In this document: piece after piece, positions 46,533 to 56,216 of the stretch
Layout of the letters: every line of letters starts with the position of its first letter
How positions within the stretch are numbered: position 1 is the stretch's first letter
Source of the DNA: Lactiplantibacillus herbarum
GTDB taxonomy: Bacteria; Bacillota; Bacilli; Lactobacillales; Lactobacillaceae
Length of the DNA stretch: 56,418 nucleotides
Direction of reading: 5' to 3'
Assembly (NCBI RefSeq): GCF_001039045.1
Contig: NZ_LFEE01000021.1
Location: forward strand, 21,474-77,891
Made by a program: the position numbers and the translations under genes
Notes under the pieces: model-generated
The model's input: only the letters and a program-made list of their open reading frames with translations
Told to the model about the DNA's origin: nothing
The model's database searches: none

Positions 46533-48919
46533 TCACTTGCACTTGTAGTTGCTTCCTCACGAGGAGCTTCACTATCAGCCGGCTCCTGCTCATTGTTAGG
46601 AGTTACAACCGTAACAGGTTTGCCATCATTTGAGAACACCTGTTGCAACCGTTTCGTCAACGTTGTTTGACGATTCACTGATTCATTCGTCACGCTACGT
46701 TCAAAAGACTGAGCATCCCCTACCAAAATCAGCATCTTTTCCGCTCGGGTCACCGCTGTATACAACAAGTTACGCTGTAGCATCCGGGAAAATTGGGGAA
46801 CCAACGGGAGAATGACCATCTTGAATTGACTACCTTGTGACTTATGAATTGACATACTGTAAGCCAAAGTCAGTCGTTTCCAATCAGCTCGTTGATACGT
46901 CACTTCATTCTGATCAAACGCAATCGTAATCTGATCCTTCTTGGATTCATTATGTGGATCCTTAGCTAGGTCAATTCCCACAATTTTACCAATATCACCG
47001 TTAAAGACGTTATCCTCAGGTGAATTGACTAGATGAAGTACCTTGTCACCAACCCGAAAATCCTGATCATTATACGTTAAGTGTTTCTGACGTGCGGACT
47101 TTAGCGGATTAAAAATATTTTGAACCGTCGTATTCAGCTGATCAATACCAGCCGTTCCACGGTACATCGGCGCTAGAATTTGAACTTGTTCAGCTGTGAC
47201 GCCTTTCGACTGAGCAGGAGCCACAACCTGTTCAACGATGTGATTGACTTGATAGGCGTTGCATGCGATGAACGAACGATCAGGCTGGTTGACAGCAAAG
47301 TCATCTGGTAACCGCCCATTTTTGATGGCATGAGCTAACGGGATAATACTCGAGTCATCACCCTGACGATAGATTCTCGTCAATTCAATCTGTGGTAAAT
47401 CTTCGAATTGCAATAGATCATGGAACACTTGTCCAGCACCAACAGATGGTAACTGGTCCTTATCACCAACTAGAATAATCTGCATGTGATTAGGAATAGC
47501 GGTCAATAGTTGTTGAAAGAGCACCGTATCGACCATCGACATTTCATCGATGATCAGTAAGCCGCCGTCCAATTCCTTAGTCGGTTCTTCCGGTCCATCT
47601 TCACGACCCGTCAGTCCTAACAAGCGATGGATTGTACTAGCTAGTAAACCAGTCGTTTCCGCCATGCGTTTAGCGGCTCGACCAGTTGGCGCAGCCAGCA
47701 GAATTGGAAAGGGCTTGTCCTTATAGTCATTAATGTCTAACGAGACATCGTGTAATTCCGCGTACAAGGCGACTAACCCACGAATAATCGTCGTCTTCCC
47801 CGTTCCGGGCCCCCCGGTGAGTAGAAAGACATGTGACGTAATTGCAGCTTTCAACGCTGCCGTCTGTGATTCATCATAAGTCAGATTACTAGCACGGCCG
47901 ACGTGTTCAATCGCCCGTTCAACGGCGTGGTCTGCTAAGCCAGCATCATTATCAGCAGCCAATAGCCGGTGCATATGCTCCGCAACTCGCCACTCAGCTT
48001 CGTAAAGATCTCGTAAATAAATTCGATTCTCGTCACCGACAATCTTATTCTCCTGCGCTAAGACAACTAACTGATCAGCTAATTTATTAGGATCAATCGC
48101 AACGTTACGCGCATTTTCCAACAACTGCATCGTCTGCGACAGCAATGGTTTAGCCGTCGTATAAGTATCTCCATTATCAACGCATAATTCATTGATTTCC
48201 GTTAATAACGCTGCTTTCAACCGATTATCAGCCTGTGGGTCAATCTTCAGCTGAGTCGCAATTTGATCGGCCTTCTTAAACCCAATCCCTTTGATATCTT
48301 CCACTAGACAATATGGATTTTCCTGAATTTTAGCTAACGTATCACCCTGATAACGCGCATAGATAGCAGCGGCCAAACGACTTCCGAATCCATACGCATT
48401 CAGTCCAATAATTGTCTGCTCAAGACCATTATTCACTCGTAAAGTATCCAGTAACGTTTGACGGACACTTGCTCGTAAGCCGATTGGATCTAATATGTCA
48501 GGGTCCGCTAAAATCTTGTCGATTGCATCTTCGCCTAAAGTTTCTACGATCCGTTCAGCCGTTCGCTTACCTAGTCCTGGAAAATCATCCCCAGCTAAGT
48601 ACGCGATCAGTCCTGCTCGCGTAGTCGGTGTCTCATTTTGATAATTGTCCGCTTGAAACTGAGTCCCATACTTAGGGTGTCGTACGGTCTTACCCGTAAA
48701 CCGATACGTCGCTTCTTCTTGAATATCGGCGAAGCTCCCAGTAACGACCATTTCATCTTCTGACCAGTCAATATTTTGATCACTGACTTTTACGAGTAGT
48801 ACTTTATAAAAACTATCAGCACTACTGAAAAAAACAGCCGCCACTTTACCCACGATAAAGTGACTTACCGTCGATTCAACTGATCCGTTGGGGAATAAAT
48901 CTGCTTGTTCATCCGTCAC
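46523..48919 (-). CDS. recD2: SF1B DNA helicase RecD2
   Basis: This is a 5'-3' helicase of the stand-alone RecD2 type (no recBC nearby), implicated in replication-fork repair. The 798 residues start with an OB-like N-terminal domain, then helix-hairpin-helix repeats (FPGLGKRTAERIVETLG, NPYCLVEDIKGIGFKKADQI) characteristic of RecD2. The helicase domains have Walker A LLTGGPGTGKTT, LIIDEMSMVD, VGDKDQLPSVGAG and the C-terminal SMSIHKSQGSQF and TAVTRAEKML. The end, after about residue 755, is low-complexity (NEQEPADSEAPREEATTSAS) and may be truncated by a frameshift. It is preceded by a TPR gene, like Bacillus yrrB-yrrC. Confidence 0.94.
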   Translation of the reverse strand: MTDEQADLFPNGSVESTVSHFIVGKVAAVFFSSADSFYKVLLVKVSDQNIDWSEDEMVVTGSFADIQEEATYRFTGKTVRHPKYGTQFQADNYQNETPTTRAGLIAYLAGDDFPGLGKRTAERIVETLGEDAIDKILADPDILDPIGLRASVRQTLLDTLRVNNGLEQTIIGLNAYGFGSRLAAAIYARYQGDTLAKIQENPYCLVEDIKGIGFKKADQIATQLKIDPQADNRLKAALLTEINELCVDNGDTYTTAKPLLSQTMQLLENARNVAIDPNKLADQLVVLAQENKIVGDENRIYLRDLYEAEWRVAEHMHRLLAADNDAGLADHAVERAIEHVGRASNLTYDESQTAALKAAITSHVFLLTGGPGTGKTTIIRGLVALYAELHDVSLDINDYKDKPFPILLAAPTGRAAKRMAETTGLLASTIHRLLGLTGREDGPEEPTKELDGGLLIIDEMSMVDTVLFQQLLTAIPNHMQIILVGDKDQLPSVGAGQVFHDLLQFEDLPQIELTRIYRQGDDSSIIPLAHAIKNGRLPDDFAVNQPDRSFIACNAYQVNHIVEQVVAPAQSKGVTAEQVQILAPMYRGTAGIDQLNTTVQNIFNPLKSARQKHLTYNDQDFRVGDKVLHLVNSPEDNVFNGDIGKIVGIDLAKDPHNESKKDQITIAFDQNEVTYQRADWKRLTLAYSMSIHKSQGSQFKMVILPLVPQFSRMLQRNLLYTAVTRAEKMLILVGDAQSFERSVTNESVNRQTTLTKRLQQVFSNDGKPVTVVTPNNEQEPADSEAPREEATTSASEPQ

Positions 48920-48938
48920 GGGAGTTCCTCCTTCTAAA

Positions 48939-49616
48939 TTAATCTGCTTGTTGGCCAGCTTGGTTCGCTAACATTTTCTCAATATCCGTTAATTGTTGTT
49001 GATGCTGTTTGAAGTAATCTGGGTCCAATTTTTGTGCCTGTTCAAACCACTTCGCATACGGTTGTCCGAGTACCATTGCGGTCAAACCGACGTTAAACGC
49101 CGCCTTACCTGAGTGTGAATCAGCAGTGAAAGCTTTTTGATAATAATCCGATGCCTGCTGATTATTGCCTAACGCAAGTAACACATCTGCTACTAACAAG
49201 TTGGTATCCAATCGCTGGGGCTGTGCTTCTTGTGCCGTAATCGCCCACACTAATGCATGCTGATAATCACGTTGTCCCATGAGTGACTGGCCCATCATCA
49301 TATAGGCATCATTTTTCAACTTTGGGTCCGTAATTTGTTGATAGTAAGGTAGAGCTTTATCATACGATTCTGCTTGATAATAAACGTTACCTAATGCATA
49401 CCTTAATAAATCTGCTGCTTGAGGTACCTGCTGAAACTTACCCAGTGCTTTCATCGCCAGTGCTTCTGCTTGTTCAAAATCCTGCCCAGCAGTTAGTAAC
49501 ACGATTAAGTCATAATAAGCATGGTAGTCTTCTGGGTTAGCATCAATCTTCGTTACTAACTCATGCACTAATGCTTGTTGCTTAGCCTTATCTGGCCGGG
49601 ATGATTGTTTTGTCAT
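48939..49616 (-). CDS. Tetratricopeptide-repeat protein (YrrB-like)
   Basis: 225 residues, almost all TPR helices (for example YYQAESYDKALPYYQQITD, ALGNNQQASDYYQKAFTAD). It has no signal peptide or membrane span. A cytosolic protein-interaction scaffold is the safe inference. It lies between a histidine phosphatase gene and recD2, 19 bp before recD2, so they are co-transcribed. Bacillus has a similar yrrB-yrrC(recD2) pair. The ATG has an AGAGGAG SD. Confidence 0.85.
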   Translation of the reverse strand: MTKQSSRPDKAKQQALVHELVTKIDANPEDYHAYYDLIVLLTAGQDFEQAEALAMKALGKFQQVPQAADLLRYALGNVYYQAESYDKALPYYQQITDPKLKNDAYMMMGQSLMGQRDYQHALVWAITAQEAQPQRLDTNLLVADVLLALGNNQQASDYYQKAFTADSHSGKAAFNVGLTAMVLGQPYAKWFEQAQKLDPDYFKQHQQQLTDIEKMLANQAGQQAD

Positions 49617-49636
49617 TCACCACAAGCTCCTCTCAT

Positions 49637-50302
49637 TTAGATTGTATCCGTCACATCGGGTGTCCGTGATAAGTAAGACGTGTCGTTCCAGTCCAGTAAT
49701 TTATAACTGTTGCCACGATCCCGTGTTTCTAAAATGGTCATTGACGTATTCGACAGGCCACCCCGTTTGCGTAGTGTCGCTAACGAAGCTCCTAGTAACG
49801 AGTTAACTAACGCGTTAAGCGCTGCCCCATGACTGACAATCAGGACGTTGTCTTCACGACGTGGATTAGCTGCGACAATTTGCTGAATCGCCGGTGTCAT
49901 CCGTTTTAATAACTGTTGAAAACTCTCGCCCTGAATCAATGTTGGATCATACAAATCAGGATGATTACGAAAGGCATCGTATTCTTTAGGATAACGTGCC
50001 TGCACATCGGTAAAAGCCATCCCTTCCATCTTACCGAGATTGAATTCCCGCAAGCGGCTTAAAATGGTCACTGGTAATTCAGGTTGCGTTAAATCTTGGC
50101 GAATCGTCATCGCCGTATCACGAGCCCGTTTTAACGGACTTACATAGATATGATTAAAGTGCAGCTCCTCTAAAGCAGCCGCTAATTCATGAATTTCTTG
50201 ATAACTCGCTGGTAACAACGGTGAATCCCCTTGAGATCCTTGATAGCGACCTTCTAGGTTCCATTCCGTTTTACCATGGCGAATAAATAATAATTTTGTC
50301 AA
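49637..50302 (-). CDS. Histidine phosphatase / phosphoglycerate mutase family protein
   Basis: 221 residues with the phosphohistidine loop LLFIRHGKTEWNLEGRYQG (catalytic His at about 9) and the second histidine in LIVSHGAALNALV. The family includes cofactor-dependent phosphoglycerate mutases and broad phosphatases. The RHGKTEWN variant and short length point to a general phosphatase rather than the glycolytic mutase. It starts with TTG 50302 after AGGAAG. It is the first gene of a unit with the TPR gene and recD2. Confidence 0.87.
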   Translation of the reverse strand: MTKLLFIRHGKTEWNLEGRYQGSQGDSPLLPASYQEIHELAAALEELHFNHIYVSPLKRARDTAMTIRQDLTQPELPVTILSRLREFNLGKMEGMAFTDVQARYPKEYDAFRNHPDLYDPTLIQGESFQQLLKRMTPAIQQIVAANPRREDNVLIVSHGAALNALVNSLLGASLATLRKRGGLSNTSMTILETRDRGNSYKLLDWNDTSYLSRTPDVTDTI

Positions 50303-50498
50303 TTGCTTACTTCCTCATCTTGATCTCTGCAGACCTATCAATACTACCTTTATATTATGACAGTTTTCAAGTCGCTTTTCAAAAACAGTTGCCATCAAAT
50401 AATATTATTACGCTTACAAAATCAAATTAAGTCTCATTTCACTATTTTGATATTGGGCATCTGACTTCCATCCCCAATATAACTGAGCTCAAATCACA

Positions 50499-50544
50499 AA
50501 AAAGTGGTGCTGAATAACAAGATTGCTCCGTTACTCAACACCAC
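50499..50544 (-). terminator. Intrinsic terminator of the WxL cluster
   Basis: GTGGTGTTGAGTAAC pairs with GTTATTCAGCACCAC (mismatches tolerated), then TTTTTT on the minus strand. Confidence 0.85.
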
Positions 50545-50550
50545 CCTAAC

Positions 50551-52002
50551 TCAAGAAGTTGGCACTGCTGCTAATGTCCACAAAACCGTACTCTGATATT
50601 GACCATTGGAAGCCACCGGATCAGCTGCTAGTTTCAACGTGCTTGGCGTCATCCTAAACGTCTGACCTTGATAACCGCCCTGCGTATAGATTGTTTGGCT
50701 ATCTGCTCCCGCTGTTAAAACTTGATCAACCATTCCCGTGGTATCCCTTAACGCTAATTGCGCGTTCGTCAAATTAGTACCCGTATTACTGGTAAACGGT
50801 GCTAACTTGGCTGACAGTTGCCAATCACCGCCAACGGTTCGTTCATCGCTAACCGCCAACTTACTATCATCGTTGCCGTCGTATCCAGCACCACTGGCAG
50901 TTGGCGTTTGATCTAAATCAAGCGTCGTACCTTGTGCTAATGCATTCAAAGACACGGTCCCAAAATTTAAATTAGGGACGGCAGTCAACGCTAGTTTCCC
51001 ACCGCTTTTAACAGTTAATAGTGCTGCATTGGTTGTAACCGTCTGCGGTTTTCCGTTAACCTGATAACTCAAACTCGCGTAGTAGGACGTTCCGTCATCA
51101 TCCGCATTCGTAGGCACCTTCACCGTGTAACTAGTTCCAGTCGCATTGAGCGCTGTTGACTGCCCATCTTTAACTCGGTACCAATTGCTGACGGTTAACC
51201 CATCCGGCAAGGTACCTAGCTTGAACGTTGCTGGTGTTCCTTCGACGACCGTCACATCCTGTAACGCACCGACCATCAGCTGCGTCGAGTCGCTAATGCC
51301 ATTTGACGTCCCGGTAATCGTCACTAAACCATGATCATGCGCCTTACCAGAAGTATCAGTAGACGCATCCGCCGCTGTCACATTACCATACTGATCGACC
51401 GTCGCTAAATCTGTATCGCTGCTCGTCCACGTGACCGGATCAGTTGCATCCGATGGTGTCAACGCAGCGTGTGCAGTCGTTACTTGTGAGTTATTCAGCG
51501 ACTGATCATCGGTCGTCACCTTAATGCCAGTAGTTGGAACTCTGGCCGGTGTAACATTGATTGTCGCTATCCTTGACCAGTCATCTGGAAAGGTTCCGAT
51601 ACCAGAAAAGGCATACTGAACCTGAAAATAGATCGGTGTGGTTGTCGTTACTTGTGGCGCGGTAAACGTGTACGTTTGGCTGTTCGAACCAACCTTTTGG
51701 TAAGTCTGGCCATCAGAAGATTGCCACCAAACATACTTACGCCCATTCAGTAAACTAGTTGCGGCTTCCAGTGCACTACGCTGAGCCTTGACCGATATCG
51801 TAACCGAACTGCCACCAATAACGTTCATATCAATTGGCTGTTGTGTAAAACCACCAGACAAATTTAAGCCTAGTACCGAACTAGGTGGTGTACTTGGCGG
51901 TTGTGGCGCGCTTTTAGCAGCTGACGCACCAATCCCAATACTGATGCCTACCAGTAGACCAGCTAACATGACCAATAAATCCCTCATGATCTTCTTCATC
52001 AT
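50551..52002 (-). CDS. Large WxL-domain surface protein with Ig-like (BIG2-type) domain
   Basis: 483 residues. A hydrophobic N-terminus (LLVMLAGLLVGISIGIGASA) is a signal peptide or anchor. The middle holds an Ig-like region (ALTPSDATDPVTWTSSDTDL is BIG2-like). The C-terminal WxL domain has GGDWQLSAKLAPFTS and ends STVLWTLAAVPTS, the two W-x-L motifs that bind peptidoglycan non-covalently. It starts three bases after the WxL-interacting protein stop; a second ATG one codon later is also possible. The likely role is a cell-surface scaffold or adhesin. Confidence 0.85.
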   Translation of the reverse strand: MMKKIMRDLLVMLAGLLVGISIGIGASAAKSAPQPPSTPPSSVLGLNLSGGFTQQPIDMNVIGGSSVTISVKAQRSALEAATSLLNGRKYVWWQSSDGQTYQKVGSNSQTYTFTAPQVTTTTPIYFQVQYAFSGIGTFPDDWSRIATINVTPARVPTTGIKVTTDDQSLNNSQVTTAHAALTPSDATDPVTWTSSDTDLATVDQYGNVTAADASTDTSGKAHDHGLVTITGTSNGISDSTQLMVGALQDVTVVEGTPATFKLGTLPDGLTVSNWYRVKDGQSTALNATGTSYTVKVPTNADDDGTSYYASLSYQVNGKPQTVTTNAALLTVKSGGKLALTAVPNLNFGTVSLNALAQGTTLDLDQTPTASGAGYDGNDDSKLAVSDERTVGGDWQLSAKLAPFTSNTGTNLTNAQLALRDTTGMVDQVLTAGADSQTIYTQGGYQGQTFRMTPSTLKLAADPVASNGQYQSTVLWTLAAVPTS

Positions 52003-52005
52003 ACC

Positions 52006-53037
52006 TCACCCCTTACGCGAGCGACGTTGACCAAACCAGTAAGCCGTTACCAATAGTGCTAATAAGATCACTACTGCGACAACTGCCCACAGCCACCAGT
52101 TAATTCGCCGGGGACCTACTAGGTGTTGGTTATGTTGTTGCGCACGATGAGCCGTGAGTTGGAAATTCTGTTGAAAGTTCCAGACTTTTTGACCACTCGT
52201 GAGATGTAAGTTAAGTCGATATTGTCCCGCAGCTAAACGCTGTGTTCCAAGTGCAACCTGATAATTAAACCAACTATTAGGTGCCACCGAGCCAGATTTC
52301 AACTGTTGCGTTGCTACCGTTGTGCCCGTCTTGACCTGTGTGACTCGAGATTGCAGTTTTAACTGCCCAAAAAGAGTTGGCGCCAGGTTACGTATTTTAG
52401 CTACAACTACAGGCTGCTCATTCTGAGTGTTTACCTTAACATTCGCTAAGTCTAACTTTATCGGAACCGGCTGACGTGATTGCGACCACAATGCAACCGC
52501 TGTCACTTCTGCGTAACGATTTTTCAAAACGAAACCCTGATTAGACTTATTTTTAGTCGTACTACTTGCCGTATTAGTGGCAAATAAACCACCCAAGACC
52601 TCACCTTTGAATCCGTTCTTTGGAATCGTCACTTTAAATGACACATTTTTTGCTTGATGCGCTGCCAAGTTAACCGTAACCCCCGCAGTCGTCATCTGTG
52701 TAAACGTCGTCGTTGCGGACGGATCACTCCGATCAGATGGCACGTAGACCACATTACCCGTGTCGGCAGTCGTCGCATTGACTGGCGTTACCCGAATAGT
52801 TACTGGCGACTTGCTTGGGTTACTAACAGCGACACTCAACGTTTGGGTCGTACCGGGTGTCAGCTGTAAGTTGAAATACCCCGCCTGCTTATCAAGCTGA
52901 TTCTTAGGTAGCAAGGGGGTTAAGACAAAACCCGTGGCTGCGGTTGGACTTGCTGCTTGAACGGATCCTACACCAGATAGTAACCCCAGTAATAAGATTA
53001 GTCCAAATACCAGCCATCGTAATTTATTCCATCGCAT
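52006..53037 (-). CDS. WxL-interacting membrane protein (DUF916/DUF3324)
   Basis: This is the membrane-anchored partner of WxL proteins. It has a signal peptide (LVFGLILLLGLLSGVGSVQA), two extracellular beta-rich domains (the DUF916 part begins GYFNLQLTPGTTQTLSVAVS; the later part has FKGEVLGGLFATN), a C-terminal membrane span (LWAVVAVVILLALLVTAYWF) and a basic tail (GQRRSRKG). 343 residues. The gene lies between the small and large WxL genes, the classical three-gene arrangement, so a surface complex with both is likely. Confidence 0.9.
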   Translation of the reverse strand: MRWNKLRWLVFGLILLLGLLSGVGSVQAASPTAATGFVLTPLLPKNQLDKQAGYFNLQLTPGTTQTLSVAVSNPSKSPVTIRVTPVNATTADTGNVVYVPSDRSDPSATTTFTQMTTAGVTVNLAAHQAKNVSFKVTIPKNGFKGEVLGGLFATNTASSTTKNKSNQGFVLKNRYAEVTAVALWSQSRQPVPIKLDLANVKVNTQNEQPVVVAKIRNLAPTLFGQLKLQSRVTQVKTGTTVATQQLKSGSVAPNSWFNYQVALGTQRLAAGQYRLNLHLTSGQKVWNFQQNFQLTAHRAQQHNQHLVGPRRINWWLWAVVAVVILLALLVTAYWFGQRRSRKG

Positions 53038-53115
53038 TATCTGCGCCCCCTTGCATCAAATAATCTTCACTTCATAAAAAACTAACCACATTTAACTAAA
53101 AGCCGCTACTAAATA

Positions 53116-53835
53116 CTACGAACTGGCCTTGGGTGCCGTTGGTGCATTTTGAAGCGCCCAGTACAACGTTGCCGTGTAAACACCCTGTGAAACGGTTGGT
53201 TGCTTAGCAACTTGTAAAGAACTGGTGTTAGCAGTGCTAGCAACGTTACTACCTTCACCAGTTTGAGCTGCAGCAGTCCATAGTGTCTGTGGACTGGCAA
53301 CCCAACCATTCGTCACGTCCGCTTGAGTCAAACTCAAGGTTTGTGGCGCCGTCGTCGCGTTATTGTCTACCGCTCCCTTAGCCATATTAAGGTTTAAGGT
53401 AGCGCTATCAATTGTAGCCGAGCTAGCTGTAAATGGCCCCATACCAACCGTTAAAGCCCAGCCCGCATGGTCACCACGATAATCACTAACATTCAGGTTC
53501 CCCGACCCATTGCCGTCATAGCCAGCACCACCAGCCGTATTGTCACTTGTAACGTTCAACGTTGTATCCCCAGTAGCAATATTCTTAACGTTGGTGTTAC
53601 TTAGTAGTAGGTTAGGAACTGCGTTTAACGTTAAATCTCCAGGCATAACTGTGAATTGTGCGTTCGATAACGCTTGCGCATTACCAGTACTATCCGCAGT
53701 ATAGCCAGGAGTTACCGTCGTTAAGTTGCTACTCGCCGTCCCAGGGCCCGCTGCTAAGGCCCCCAGCGGCATTAGCGCGAGTGATAATAATGCGACACCA
53801 CCACTCAAGCCGCTCTTCATTTTAAATACACGCAT
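53116..53835 (-). CDS. Small WxL-domain surface protein
   Basis: 239 residues. A clear signal peptide (GGVALLSLALMPLGALAAG) is followed almost at once by the WxL domain. Its features are a GGAGYDGNGSGNLNVSDYRG region, HAGWALTVGMGPFTAS (first WxL) and YTATLYWALQNAPTAP (second). It has the usual form of the shortest member of a WxL cluster, binding the wall through the domain. The ATG has GGAGG six bases upstream. It is the first gene of the cluster; 78 bp separate it from the WxL-interacting gene, without a terminator. Confidence 0.88.
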   Translation of the reverse strand: MRVFKMKSGLSGGVALLSLALMPLGALAAGPGTASSNLTTVTPGYTADSTGNAQALSNAQFTVMPGDLTLNAVPNLLLSNTNVKNIATGDTTLNVTSDNTAGGAGYDGNGSGNLNVSDYRGDHAGWALTVGMGPFTASSATIDSATLNLNMAKGAVDNNATTAPQTLSLTQADVTNGWVASPQTLWTAAAQTGEGSNVASTANTSSLQVAKQPTVSQGVYTATLYWALQNAPTAPKASS

Positions 53836-54102
53836 GTTGTTTCCTCCATTCTCTTCTCTCTACTAATTCAAAATCCCTACTTTTATTACTGATATCTGTC
53901 CCACTGTGGAACACTCACCATCCTCTCATCCCTAACGCCAACCATAGTCTAGCATGGTGTCATTCAAACATAACGTCTGAAATTTTAATTAATTAATTTT
54001 CCGTATTAACTGATTAACCGCTCACGGCAACGCAAGTTCTCCGTTTCAGCGATTGCACTAAACATTTAACTGATCAGCGTACGTATAACTCACAAATAAA
54101 CA
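53836..54102. other. Intergenic region upstream of the WxL cluster
   Basis: No gene is seen. Weak minus-strand promoter-like hexamers (TAGACT, TATGGT) occur around 53940-53955 but none has a good partner. I could not define the promoter, and no operator or RNA structure was recognised. Confidence 0.4.
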
Positions 54103-54142
54103 AAAACAGCCTACCAGAAAGACTTTACATCTTCTGGTAGGC
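54103..54142 (-). terminator. Intrinsic terminator of ktrAB
   Basis: AGCCTACCAGAA and TTCTGGTAGGCT form a perfect 12-bp stem with a roughly 11-nt loop, then GTTTTTG on the minus strand. Confidence 0.88.
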
Positions 54143-54154
54143 TGCTCACTTGAG

Positions 54155-54817
54155 CTATTTTTTCAATGCTTCATCCAATGCATTGACCCCTTTGATTGGG
54201 CCAACGACGGTTACCACATCGTGTAGCGCCATCATATCCGTTGGCTGCGGTGACACGTTGATTTCCTTGCCATGCTTGATGGCAATCACGGTCAGGCCAA
54301 AACGTTGCCGAATATTTAGATCGATCAAATTCTGATGGACAAAGGTCGGGTCAGTAATTTCAATTGCGGCTAACGTATATTCATCACTGAGATCGATAAA
54401 ATTCAAAATGTGATTAGAGAGTAATTTTCGTACGATGCCCTGTCCCATATCGCGTTCAGGAAAGACGACTTGGTCCGCACCGATACGCTCCAGTACCCGC
54501 CCCTGATCACTAGTTTCAGCTTTCGCAATGACTTTTTTTGCACCCTGTTCCTTGCTCAGCATAGTCGTTAAAATACTGGCTTCCATGTTATTACCGATCC
54601 CAATAATCACGTAATCGAACGTATCCACGTTTAACCCGTGTAAGACCTCTTCATCACGTGTATCCGCGATGATGCTCTGGGTTGCGACATCCATTAACTT
54701 ATTGACTGGCTCTTCATTAATATCGACGGCTAATACGTCCTGATGAGCTGCCGCTAGCGTACGCACGACACTCTCCCCGAACCGTCCCAAGCCAAACACT
54801 GCAAAACTCTTTTTCAT
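54155..54817 (-). CDS. ktrA: Potassium uptake regulatory subunit (KtrA/TrkA type, RCK)
   Basis: The cytosolic gating ring of the Ktr potassium transporter. 220 residues: an RCK-N Rossmann domain (FAVFGLGRFGESVVRTLAA, with VLAVDINEEPVN binding the nucleotide) and an RCK-C/TrkA-C domain (about 140-220) that in relatives binds cyclic-di-AMP. The ATG has an AGGAG SD. It is the second gene of ktrB-ktrA, 10 bp after ktrB, ending in a strong terminator. KtrA versus KtrC cannot be separated here. Confidence 0.92.
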   Translation of the reverse strand: MKKSFAVFGLGRFGESVVRTLAAAHQDVLAVDINEEPVNKLMDVATQSIIADTRDEEVLHGLNVDTFDYVIIGIGNNMEASILTTMLSKEQGAKKVIAKAETSDQGRVLERIGADQVVFPERDMGQGIVRKLLSNHILNFIDLSDEYTLAAIEITDPTFVHQNLIDLNIRQRFGLTVIAIKHGKEINVSPQPTDMMALHDVVTVVGPIKGVNALDEALKK

Positions 54818-54827
54818 GATATGACTC

Positions 54828-56180
54828 CTAACCGATTAAAATATTTTCTTCTGGGTACCGAATCAAGCTAACCTTCGCTTGGCGTTTCGACAATGCGTAT
54901 AGCGAGGTGAAGATTCCGACTCGCCCAATAAACATCAGTAAGATAATAATAATCTTACCAATAATTGTCAGGTGCATTGTTAATCCCAAACTCAGCCCAA
55001 CCGTGCCAAACGCTGACAACACTTCAAACAAGACGTACTCCAAACCAAAACCGTTGGGGATATGTTCCGTCTGCGTCAGAATCAAAGTTGCCACCGTTAA
55101 AACAATGCTAGCCAAAAAGATCAGTAATAAGGCCCGGTTGGTATTCTCCTGACTAAAGCGCCGATGACTATACGTCACATCCTGACGCCCTCGTAATTGC
55201 GCAATACTTTGAAACATCAATAATCCAAAAGTCGTCGTCTTGATCCCACCGGCAGTAGAACCGGGCGTCCCACCGACAAACATGAGGATCATAATGACGA
55301 ACAAACTACCAGCTTGCAATTGCTGTGTTGGCATCGTAATGAGCCCAGCCGTTCGGGGTGTAACGCTCAAGAACAGCGTATTGATCGTCCGGTTAAACCA
55401 CGACGTCCCCGTTGGTAACAAGCGTAAATTGCGTTCCGTCACTAATAGTAAGACAAAACCGATTACGAAGAGACTGATGGTCGTTAACAAAGTTAGTTTT
55501 GAGTTGAGTGTCAGCCGTTTACGCGTATGGTATAGCAAAATATCTCGCCAAACTAAGAAGCCCAGCCCGCCCGCAACGATTAGGATCATCGTCACGATCA
55601 AAACATACGAATCACCGCGAAAGCTCATTAAACTATTACCGAAGACGTCAAAACCAGCGTTACAAAACGACATGACGGCGTGGTACATCGATACGTACAA
55701 CCCGTGTGTCCAACCAAAACGCGGCACGAAGTCTACAGCTAGCAAGCCCATACCCCCCAGCTGAAAGAGTAACGAAAGTCCCACGACATACTTCATCACA
55801 CTCTTCGTATCATTCAAGTTCTCGAGGTTCAGCGATTCTTTGACCATCAGTTGCGTAGAGAGCCCAATCTGGCGTCTCATGATGTTGAACAACAACACGG
55901 CAAACGTCATGTAACCGAGTGCGCCAATCTCGGACAAGCCTAAAATCACTAGCTGCCCAAAGGTCGTCCAGTGTTCAGCCGTATTCACCACGGTCAAACC
56001 AGTGATACAAGTTGCTGAGGCCGCTGTAAATAAGACATCAATCAGTGGCGTATGTACGTTTATCGGGGTCGCCCAGGGCAAACTCAATAAAATCGTTCCT
56101 ATTATAATCAGGGCAACAAAACCCGCCACCATTTTTTTAGATAGCGTATCAAAAAATTTTAAGTGCGTTAACTGCTTCAT
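54828..56180 (-). CDS. ktrB: Potassium uptake channel subunit (KtrB/TrkH type)
   Basis: The membrane pore for Na-dependent K+ uptake. About 450 residues with the four-fold M1-P-M2 repeat. P-loop filter glycines are visible in TCITGLTVV, CNAGFDVFGNSLM, TPGSTAGGIKT and AFGTVGLSLGLT. The start is ATG 56180, after AGGATGG; the frame extends further upstream but without a sensible SD. It is encoded together with the RCK subunit gene ktrA, so the complex is self-contained. The upstream region is in the window but no riboswitch was recognised. Confidence 0.92.
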   Translation of the reverse strand: MKQLTHLKFFDTLSKKMVAGFVALIIIGTILLSLPWATPINVHTPLIDVLFTAASATCITGLTVVNTAEHWTTFGQLVILGLSEIGALGYMTFAVLLFNIMRRQIGLSTQLMVKESLNLENLNDTKSVMKYVVGLSLLFQLGGMGLLAVDFVPRFGWTHGLYVSMYHAVMSFCNAGFDVFGNSLMSFRGDSYVLIVTMILIVAGGLGFLVWRDILLYHTRKRLTLNSKLTLLTTISLFVIGFVLLLVTERNLRLLPTGTSWFNRTINTLFLSVTPRTAGLITMPTQQLQAGSLFVIMILMFVGGTPGSTAGGIKTTTFGLLMFQSIAQLRGRQDVTYSHRRFSQENTNRALLLIFLASIVLTVATLILTQTEHIPNGFGLEYVLFEVLSAFGTVGLSLGLTMHLTIIGKIIIILLMFIGRVGIFTSLYALSKRQAKVSLIRYPEENILIG

Positions 56181-56216
56181 CATTATCCATCCTATTACTA
56201 CTATACTATTAGCCAA

